From Pseudomonas schmalbachii (GTDB taxonomy: Bacteria; Pseudomonadota; Gammaproteobacteria; Pseudomonadales; Pseudomonadaceae): a DNA stretch of 64,000 bases. Under the pieces are notes generated by a model that was not told the DNA's origin, did no database searches, and saw only the letters and a list, made by a program, of their open reading frames with translations. The translations under genes were made by a program, and so were the position numbers. The stretch spans positions 248,001-312,000 of the forward strand of contig NZ_JAELYA010000008.1 of assembly GCF_017589465.1 (NCBI RefSeq), given 5' to 3'. Position 1 is the first letter of the stretch, and the number at the start of each line of letters is the position of its first letter. Shown here in pieces: positions 58,210 to 64,000 of the stretch.

Positions 58210-60624
58210 ATGAGTCGTCTGTCCTGGTGCGCCTTCGTGGCGTTTGTGCTGTGTATCCCGCTGTTCTCCGTGGCGGCCCCGGAGCCGGCCGGCGTGGCGC
58301 TGGACGCCACGCAGCGCGCCTGGCTCGACGCCCACGCGCCGCTGCGGGTCGGCGTGGTGCTGGAAGCTCCCTATGCGCAGCAGGATCGCCGCTCGCAGCA
58401 ATTGTCCGGCGCCCATGTGGAGCTGATCGAGCGGCTGGCCGGCGCGCTGCGGGTCAACTTCGTATGGCGCGTGTTCGAGGATCAGGCCGCGCTGGACAAG
58501 GCGGTCCGCGAAGGCGCGGTGGACCTCGCTCCGGGCATTACCCAGACGCCCGTCACCCTGCGCCGATGGCTGTTCTCCGACCCGTACCTGCGGGTGCCGC
58601 GCCTGGTGGTGGGCGAGCGGGGCGAGCGCGGCGCCGTCGAGCTGGAGAAGCTGGGCGCGGCCGATCCGCTGGCGGTGCGCGGTCCCGGCCCGGTACTCGA
58701 CTACCTGCGCGGCACCTATTCCGGGCTGGAGCTGCAGGTCGTCGACAGCGACCGCGCGGCGCTGCACCGGCTGCTCGGCCGGCAGGTCAGCTACGCGGTG
58801 ATCGACGAGGCGCAACTGGCCCGTTTCAGCCGCGATGCAGAATTCTCCGGCCTCGCGGTGCTCGCCGACATCGGCTACCCGCAACTGCTGCGGGTCGCCA
58901 CCCGCCGCGACTTGCCGCAACTGGCGGCGCTGGTCGATCTCGGCCTGCGTTCGATTCCGCCCGAGGACTTCGAGCAACTGCACCAGCGCTGGCTGCAGCC
59001 CACCTATCCGCGGCTCGGCGAGTCGCCCGTATTCTGGCGCAACCTCTGCCTGCTGCTCGGCCTGGCGCTGCTCCTGGCGCTGGCCTCCGGCGCCTGGCAA
59101 CGGCGCCAGGGGCGGGGGCTGGAGCGCCGGCTGCTGGCGACGCGGCGCGATCTCGAATCGCGGCGGGCCGCCGAGCAGGACCTGCGGCTGAGCCAGTTCG
59201 CCCTCGACAACAGCACGGTGGGCATCCTCTGGGTCAACTGGGACAGCCATGTGCGCTACGCCAACCGCGCCGCCGAGGAAATGTTCGGCTACCGCCCCGG
59301 CGAGGTGATCGACCGGCCGCTGGCCGACTTCGAGCCGGGATTGAGCATGGACCGCTGGCTGAACCTCTGGCGCCGCGCGCGCAACAGCGAAGAGGGGCCG
59401 CTGAGTTTCGAGACCAACTGCCTGCGCGCCGATGGCCAGTGGCTGCCGGTGGATGTTTCGCTGAGCTTCCTGCGTTTTCGCGAGTCCGAATACCTGCTGG
59501 TGTTCCTCACCGACGTCACCGAGCGCCGCCGCGCCCGCGCCGCGCTGGAGGAAAGCGAGGCGCGCCTACAGGGCATCGCCGCCAACGTGCCCGGCCTGGT
59601 GTTCCGCCTGGAACCGAGCAAGCCGGACGACGGCTCCGACTTCGCCTACATCAGCTTCATCACCGGCGGCAGCGAGGCCTCGCTTGGCTATCCGCCGGGC
59701 TATCTGCGCGAAAGCGGCACCGGGATCATCGGCCTGGTGCATCCGGACGACCGTGACGGCTACCTGGCCAGCCAGCACGTCGCGGTGGGAAGCGGCAGCA
59801 ACTGGCGCTGGCAGGGGCGCATCCTCGCCCGCAACGGTGAAGCGCGCTGGGCGGACATCAAGGCCACCGCCCGCCAGCTCGACGACAGCCGGCTGGCCTG
59901 GGACGGGGTGGTCTGGGACATCACCGAGAACAAGCAGATCGAATTGAAGCTGGAGGAATCCCGCGCGCAGCTTCGCGACCTGTCGGCGCACCTGGAAAGC
60001 GTGCGCGAGGAGGAAAAGGCGCGCATCGCCCGCGAGGTGCACGACGAGCTGGGCCAGGTGCTCACCGTGCTCAAGCTGGAAACCTCGATGTGCGAACTCG
60101 CGTATGGCGAACTGGATGCCGGCCTGCGCGAGCGGCTGGGCAACATGAAGAAGCTGATCGCCCAGTTGTTCCAGCTGGTGCGCGACGTGGCCACCGCGCT
60201 GCGCCCGCCGATCCTCGACGCCGGCATCGGTTCCGCCGTGGAATGGCAGGCCCGGCGCTTCGAGGCGCGCACGCAGATTCCCTGCCTGGTGGAGGTGCCG
60301 GAGAATCCGCCGCGGCTGGCCGACGCCAAGGCCATCGGCCTGTTCCGCATCCTCCAGGAGGCGCTGACCAATGTCATGCGCCATGCCCAGGCGCATACTG
60401 TGGAGTTGGCGCTGACGGTGGAAGATGGCGAGCTATGCCTGCGCATCAGCGACGATGGCCGCGGTTTCGAGCCGTTGGCGATGCGCCAGGGCGTGTCGTT
60501 CGGGCTGGTCGGCATGCACGAGCGGGTGCTGATGCTCGGCGGCTCGCTGCAGATCGACAGCCAGCCGGGGGAGGGGACCACGCTGTGGGTGCGGGTTCCG
60601 CTCGATCCGCCCGGCGCCAGATAA
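58210..60624 (+). CDS. agtS: Hybrid periplasmic-binding sensor histidine kinase AgtS
   Basis: 804 residues. Signal sequence, then a periplasmic solute-binding (SBP_bac_3/PBPb) sensor domain (about 30-260), a membrane helix at about 276-298 (LCLLLGLALLLALASGAW), two PAS domains (about 330-440 and 450-580; QFALDNSTVGILWVNWDSHVRYANRAAEEMFGY), a NarL-class dimerisation domain with phosphoaccepting H611 (IAREVHDELGQ), and a C-terminal ATPase with DDGRGFEP. By position and family it is the kinase that senses GABA or 5-aminovalerate-type ligands and controls the transporter downstream. Confidence 0.93.
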   Translation: MSRLSWCAFVAFVLCIPLFSVAAPEPAGVALDATQRAWLDAHAPLRVGVVLEAPYAQQDRRSQQLSGAHVELIERLAGALRVNFVWRVFEDQAALDKAVREGAVDLAPGITQTPVTLRRWLFSDPYLRVPRLVVGERGERGAVELEKLGAADPLAVRGPGPVLDYLRGTYSGLELQVVDSDRAALHRLLGRQVSYAVIDEAQLARFSRDAEFSGLAVLADIGYPQLLRVATRRDLPQLAALVDLGLRSIPPEDFEQLHQRWLQPTYPRLGESPVFWRNLCLLLGLALLLALASGAWQRRQGRGLERRLLATRRDLESRRAAEQDLRLSQFALDNSTVGILWVNWDSHVRYANRAAEEMFGYRPGEVIDRPLADFEPGLSMDRWLNLWRRARNSEEGPLSFETNCLRADGQWLPVDVSLSFLRFRESEYLLVFLTDVTERRRARAALEESEARLQGIAANVPGLVFRLEPSKPDDGSDFAYISFITGGSEASLGYPPGYLRESGTGIIGLVHPDDRDGYLASQHVAVGSGSNWRWQGRILARNGEARWADIKATARQLDDSRLAWDGVVWDITENKQIELKLEESRAQLRDLSAHLESVREEEKARIAREVHDELGQVLTVLKLETSMCELAYGELDAGLRERLGNMKKLIAQLFQLVRDVATALRPPILDAGIGSAVEWQARRFEARTQIPCLVEVPENPPRLADAKAIGLFRILQEALTNVMRHAQAHTVELALTVEDGELCLRISDDGRGFEPLAMRQGVSFGLVGMHERVLMLGGSLQIDSQPGEGTTLWVRVPLDPPGAR

Positions 60625-60651
60625 CAATGAAGCAAGAGGGGAGTACGTGCA

Positions 60652-61281
60652 GTGATTCGAGTTCTGGTGGCGGAAGACCACACCATCGTCCGTGAAGGCA
60701 TCAAGCAACTGATCGGCATGGCCAAGGACCTGCAGGTGGTGGGCGAGGCCACCAACGGCGAGCAGCTGCTGGAAACCCTGCGCCAGGTGCCGTGCGAAGT
60801 GGTCCTGCTGGATATCTCGATGCCCGGTGTCAGCGGGCTGGAAGCCATTCCGCGGATTCGCGCGCTGAACAACCCGCCGGCGATCCTCATGCTGTCGATG
60901 CACGACGAGGTGCAGATGGCCGCCCGCGCGCTGAAGATCGGCGCGGCCGGCTACGCCACCAAGGACAGCGATCCGGCGCTGCTGCTCACGGCGATCCGCA
61001 AGGTCGCCAGCGGCGGCCGCTACATCGATCCGGGGCTGGCCGACCGCATGGTCTTCGAGGTCGGCCTGACCGACTCGCGGCCGCCCCACGCGCTGCTCTC
61101 CGAGCGCGAGTTCTCGGTGTTCGAGCGGCTGGTGCAGGGCGAGGGCGTCAACGAGATCGCCCAGCAACTGGCGGTCAGCAACAAGACCATCAGCACCCAC
61201 AAGGCTCGCCTGATGCAGAAGCTCGGCGCCCATTCCGTTGCGGATCTGGTGAAGTACGCGGTGGAGCACAAGCTGTTCTAG
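60652..61281 (+). CDS. agtR: LuxR/NarL-family response regulator AgtR
   Basis: 209 residues. Receiver domain with acidic D9 and phospho-site D54 (VVLLDISMPG), and a C-terminal LuxR-type helix-turn-helix (LSEREFSVFERLVQGEGVNEIAQQLAVSNKTISTHKARLMQKLGAHSVADLVKYAV). GTG start at 60652 with AGAGGGGAG upstream. Partner of AgtS; a palindrome upstream of agtA is a likely target. In P. aeruginosa AgtR has also been tied to a virulence response to peptidoglycan fragments. Confidence 0.94.
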   Translation: MIRVLVAEDHTIVREGIKQLIGMAKDLQVVGEATNGEQLLETLRQVPCEVVLLDISMPGVSGLEAIPRIRALNNPPAILMLSMHDEVQMAARALKIGAAGYATKDSDPALLLTAIRKVASGGRYIDPGLADRMVFEVGLTDSRPPHALLSEREFSVFERLVQGEGVNEIAQQLAVSNKTISTHKARLMQKLGAHSVADLVKYAVEHKLF

Positions 61282-61319
61282 GCCTGCCGCCACATCGTCT
61301 GCCCGAGCGAAGGAACGCG

Positions 61320-61337
61320 TGTAGGGATCGCCCTACA
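61320..61337 (+). promoter_or_regulatory. Palindrome upstream of agtA, candidate AgtR operator
   Basis: TGTAGGG-ATCG-CCCTACA, a perfect 7-bp inverted repeat. The half TGTAGG-N6-CCTACA resembles the GacA (also NarL/LuxR class) site TGTAAG-N6-CTTACA. It lies about 109 bases before the agtA ATG and 38 bases after the agtR stop. Confidence 0.55.
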
Positions 61338-61382
61338 TGCGAACCTCTTCTAACCTTATAGCAATTTGTCTTTTCGCCCGAT

Positions 61383-61410
61383 TTGCGCCCTGTTCTGCCT
61401 TCTCTAGGCT
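61383..61410 (+). promoter_or_regulatory. Candidate agtA promoter
   Basis: TTGCGC, 16-base spacer, TAGGCT: weak hexamers, as expected for an activator-dependent promoter. The palindrome at 61320 would be centred near -88. Confidence 0.35.
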
Positions 61411-61445
61411 TTGAGAACTGCAGAAATAATTACAAAGGTGCGGTT

Positions 61446-62555
61446 ATGGCCGAGACTCAGGCAAACGATGTACTGGTGAGCTTCCGTGGCGTGCAGAAGA
61501 GCTACGACGGCGAAACTCTCATCGTCAAGGATCTCAACGTGGACATTCGCCGCGGCGAGTTCCTGACTCTGCTGGGGCCGTCCGGCTCCGGCAAGACCAC
61601 CAGCCTGATGATGCTGGCCGGTTTCGAAACCCCCACCGCCGGCGAGATCCTCCTCGACGGCAAGGCGATCAACAACGTTCCCCCGCACAAGCGCAACATC
61701 GGCATGGTGTTCCAGAACTATGCGCTGTTCCCGCACATGACCGTGGCGGAAAACCTCGCCTTCCCGCTGACCGTGCGCGGCATGAGCAAGACCGACGTGA
61801 CCGAGCGGGTCAAACGCGCGCTGTCGATGGTCCAGCTCGACAAGTTCGGCGGCCGCTATCCGGCGCAGCTCTCCGGCGGCCAGCAGCAGCGTGTGGCGCT
61901 GGCCCGTGCACTGGTCTTCGAACCGCAACTGGTGCTGATGGACGAACCTCTCGGTGCGCTCGACAAGCAACTGCGCGAGCACATGCAGATGGAGATCAAG
62001 CACATCCACCAGCGCCTGGGCGTGACCGTGGTCTACGTGACCCACGACCAGGGCGAGGCGCTGACCATGTCCGACCGCGTGGCCGTGTTCAACAATGGCG
62101 AAATCCAGCAGAACGCCGCGCCGCACGAACTCTACGAGCATCCGAAGAACTCCTTCGTGGCCAACTTCATCGGCGAGAACAACCGCATCGCCGGCCAGTT
62201 GCAGAGCCGCAACGGCGACCGCTGCGTGGTCAGCCTGGCGCGTGGCGAGAAGGTCGAGGCACTGGCGATCAATGTCGGCGAACCGGGCGAAACCGTCAGC
62301 CTGTCGATCCGTCCGGAGCGCGTACACCTGAACGGCGCCAGCGAGAAGTGCACCAACCGTTTCTCCGGCCGCGTGGCCGAGTTCATCTACCTTGGCGACC
62401 ACGTCCGCGTTCGCCTGGAGGTCTGCGGCCGCACCGACTTCATCGTCAAGCAGCCGATCGCCCAGCTCGACCACGAGCTCCGCGTCGGTGACGTGGTACC
62501 GCTGGGCTGGGATGTCGAGCACGTGCGCGCGCTCGACCCGCTGCCGGTGGCGTGA
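61446..62555 (+). CDS. agtA: Agt ABC transporter ATP-binding protein
   Basis: 369 residues of the PotA/MalK class. Walker A GPSGSGKT at 44-51, signature [15 protein letters not shown], Walker B VLMDEPLGALD, H-loop VYVTHDQGEAL; C-terminal TOBE domain with VSLSIRPERVHL and FIYLGDHVRVRL. Energises uptake by the agt system, described in P. aeruginosa for GABA and 5-aminovalerate. AAAGGTG ribosome site before ATG 61446. Confidence 0.93.
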   Translation: MAETQANDVLVSFRGVQKSYDGETLIVKDLNVDIRRGEFLTLLGPSGSGKTTSLMMLAGFETPTAGEILLDGKAINNVPPHKRNIGMVFQNYALFPHMTVAENLAFPLTVRGMSKTDVTERVKRALSMVQLDKFGGRYPAQLSGGQQQRVALARALVFEPQLVLMDEPLGALDKQLREHMQMEIKHIHQRLGVTVVYVTHDQGEALTMSDRVAVFNNGEIQQNAAPHELYEHPKNSFVANFIGENNRIAGQLQSRNGDRCVVSLARGEKVEALAINVGEPGETVSLSIRPERVHLNGASEKCTNRFSGRVAEFIYLGDHVRVRLEVCGRTDFIVKQPIAQLDHELRVGDVVPLGWDVEHVRALDPLPVA

Positions 62556-62623
62556 AGGATCAGCCCGGGACAAGGGCTCTGAGTCGAAGAAAAGCAAACC
62601 TGCACACTGTGGAGAGAACAATA

Positions 62624-63658
62624 ATGTCGAAATCCTGCTTCAAGCTGGCCGCACTGAGCATCGGCCTGGCCTGCGCGGCCCAGGCCATGGCCGCCGACCT
62701 GACCGTCGTATCCTTCGGCGGCGCCAACAAGAACGCCCAGGTGAAAGCCTTCTACGAACCCTACGAGAAGAGCACCGGCAACAAGATCATCGCCGGCGAG
62801 TACAACGGCGAGATGGCCAAGGTGAAGGCGATGGTCGACACCAAGAGCATCTCCTGGGACCTGGTGGAAGTGGAGTCGCCGGAACTGGCCCGCGGTTGCG
62901 ACGAGGGCATGTTCGAGGAGATCGACCCGGCCATCCTCGGCAATGCCGATGACTACGTTCCGGGCGCCATCACCAACTGCGGCGTCGGCTTCTTCGTGTG
63001 GTCCACCGTGCTGGCCTACAACGCCGACAAGCTGAAGAGCGCACCGACCGGCTGGACCGACTTCTGGAACGTCAAGGACTTCCCGGGCAAGCGCGGCCTG
63101 CGCAAGGGCGCCAAGTACACCCTGGAGTTCGCCCTGATGGCCGACGGCGTCGCGCCGGCGGATGTCTACAAGGTGCTCGCCACCAAGGAAGGCCAGGACC
63201 GCGCCTTCAAGAAACTGGACGAGATCAAGCCGAACATCCAGTGGTGGGAAGCCGGCGCCCAGCCGCCGCAGTACCTCGCTTCCGGCGACGTGGTCATGAG
63301 CTCGGCCTACAACGGCCGTATCGCTGCGGTGCAGAAGGAAAGCAACCTGAAGGTGGTGTGGAACGGCGGCATCTACGACTTCGACGCCTGGGCGATCCCG
63401 AAAGGCTCGAAGAAGAAGGACGAGACCCTCAAGTTCATTGCCTTCTCGGTCCAGCCGGAGCAGCAGAAGATCTACTCCGAGAACATCGCCTACGGTCCGG
63501 CCAACACCAAGGCCGTGGCGCTGCTGGACAAGGGCCTGCTGAAGGACATGCCGACCACGCCTGAGAACATGCAGGGCCAGGTCGGCATGGACGTGACCTT
63601 CTGGGCCGACTACGGCGAGCAGCTGGAACAGCGCTTCAACGCCTGGGCTGCCAAGTAA
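62624..63658 (+). CDS. agtB: Agt ABC transporter periplasmic binding protein
   Basis: 344 residues with signal peptide MSKSCFKLAALSIGLACAAQAMA. PotD/F-class mature start DLTVVSFGGANKNAQVKAFYEPYEKSTGNKI, then WDLVEVESPELARGCDEGMFEEID and TYNADKL-like LAYNADKLKSAPTGWTDFW. Lies 68 bases after agtA with a GGAGAG ribosome site. Followed by two strong hairpins before the permease. Confidence 0.93.
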   Translation: MSKSCFKLAALSIGLACAAQAMAADLTVVSFGGANKNAQVKAFYEPYEKSTGNKIIAGEYNGEMAKVKAMVDTKSISWDLVEVESPELARGCDEGMFEEIDPAILGNADDYVPGAITNCGVGFFVWSTVLAYNADKLKSAPTGWTDFWNVKDFPGKRGLRKGAKYTLEFALMADGVAPADVYKVLATKEGQDRAFKKLDEIKPNIQWWEAGAQPPQYLASGDVVMSSAYNGRIAAVQKESNLKVVWNGGIYDFDAWAIPKGSKKKDETLKFIAFSVQPEQQKIYSENIAYGPANTKAVALLDKGLLKDMPTTPENMQGQVGMDVTFWADYGEQLEQRFNAWAAK

Positions 63659-63665
63659 GCCCCTG

Positions 63666-63691
63666 CCGCGGCCCCTGCACCGGGGCCGCGG
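63666..63691 (+). terminator. Stabilising hairpin after agtB
   Basis: CCGCGGCCCC / GGGGCCGCGG, 10-bp GC stem with a 6-base loop and no T run, 7 bases after the agtB stop. More likely an mRNA-stabilising 3' structure than a terminator. Confidence 0.6.
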
Positions 63692-63745
63692 CTGGAATGC
63701 GCGTCGTACGCGGCGCGCCTTCCGACTCGCCCGATACCACACCTT

Positions 63746-63767
63746 GGCCGTCCCCGGACGGCCCGTT
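63746..63767 (+). terminator. Terminator-like hairpin before agtC
   Basis: GGCCGTCC / GGACGGCC followed by CGTTTT, 16 bases before the agtC ATG. Probable partial attenuator. Confidence 0.5.
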
Positions 63768-63782
63768 TTACCGGAGTTCGCT

Positions 63783-64000
63783 ATGGCCACCGCTGTGACG
63801 TTGAACGAGGTCGCCGGCCCCACCCTCAAGCAGCGCCTGGCGCGTGCCGAACGGATGAACCGCCTGAAATCCCAGGCGCTGATCCTGCCGCTGCTGCTGT
63901 TCCTCCTGCTGACCTTCCTCGTGCCGATCGTCGCACTGCTCTACAAGAGCGTGCACAACCCCGAGGTCGTCGAGTCGCTGCCGCTGACCATCCAGGCCAT
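63783..64000 (+). CDS. agtC: Agt ABC transporter permease, partial (N-terminus)
   Basis: The first 72 codons are visible; the gene runs off the right edge. Basic N-terminus MATAVTLNEVAGPTLKQRLARAERMNRLKSQ leads into a membrane helix ALILPLLLFLLLTFLVPIVALLYKSVHNPEV, the typical PotB/PotH first helix. CCGGAG ribosome site upstream. Presumably the first of two permeases. Confidence 0.9.
   Translation, partial: MATAVTLNEVAGPTLKQRLARAERMNRLKSQALILPLLLFLLLTFLVPIVALLYKSVHNPEVVESLPLTIQA

Overview
The window is chromosomal DNA of a high-GC gammaproteobacterium. Protein content, gene order and intergenic repeats all point to Pseudomonas, near P. aeruginosa but not that species. From memory of PAO1, the gene order matches several blocks that lie apart there: hslO-pckA-nitroreductase; folA; serA to the polyamine ABC transporter with aphB; the iron transporter with gcvTHP; and a long rpoD-dnaG-rpsU-tsaD-...-lptD-amgK-murU-agtSR-agtABC block. 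No phage, insertion sequence, CRISPR array or secretion system is visible. Nearly all genes are core metabolism, envelope assembly or transport.

Layout. 1-2.96 kb: a partial membrane protein, hslO and pckA. 3.1-6.7 kb: a nitroreductase, a RecQ-family helicase and folA. 6.8-9.5 kb: a translationally coupled pair made of a DUF2868 membrane protein and a DUF3482 GTPase. 9.7-13.1 kb: a phosphoesterase, then serA facing a D-2-hydroxyglutarate dehydrogenase across a short shared promoter region. 13.2-16 kb: a FAH-family hydrolase, an SdiA-regulated-type beta-propeller and two tandem OB-fold (YgiW/CarO-like) periplasmic proteins, each preceded by arrays of TTAAG half-sites at 11-bp steps. 16.2-21.1 kb: a polyamine ABC transporter operon ending in an acetylpolyamine amidohydrolase. 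21.5-24.4 kb: a Fur-box-linked ferric iron ABC transporter. 24.5-29 kb: the glycine cleavage genes gcvT, gcvH and gcvP. 29.4-32.3 kb: a DUF2388 protein, an amidase, a small lipoprotein and a DUF3016 protein. 32.6-37.1 kb: a CAU tRNA and the macromolecular synthesis operon rpsU-dnaG-rpoD. 37.3-41.1 kb: tsaD, plsY, folB, folK and cca. 41.4-46.2 kb: the YeaG kinase/YeaH/SpoVR stress cluster. 46.5-54.4 kb: glpE, then lptD-surA-pdxA-rsmA-apaG-apaH read as one minus-strand series. 54.5-58 kb: amgK-murU (peptidoglycan recycling), a DjlA-like co-chaperone and a DUF3530 protein. 58.2-64 kb: the agtSR two-component system and the start of the agt ABC transporter for GABA/5-aminovalerate-type substrates.

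How genes work together. SerA produces 2-hydroxyglutarate as a by-product and the divergent dehydrogenase removes it. Polyamine import is joined to deacetylation of acetylpolyamines. LptD is made with its chaperone SurA. AmgK and MurU turn recovered MurNAc into UDP-MurNAc.

The other strong theme is repeated palindromic DNA. At least five families of intergenic inverted repeats occur, in 15 listed places, and in three cases the repeat edge supplies the stop codon or last codons of a flanking gene. The best leads for new biology are the duplicated promoters with half-site arrays at 15 kb, a palindrome between serA and the hydroxyglutarate dehydrogenase, a palindrome upstream of agtA, and the uncharacterised DUF2868/DUF3482 pair.
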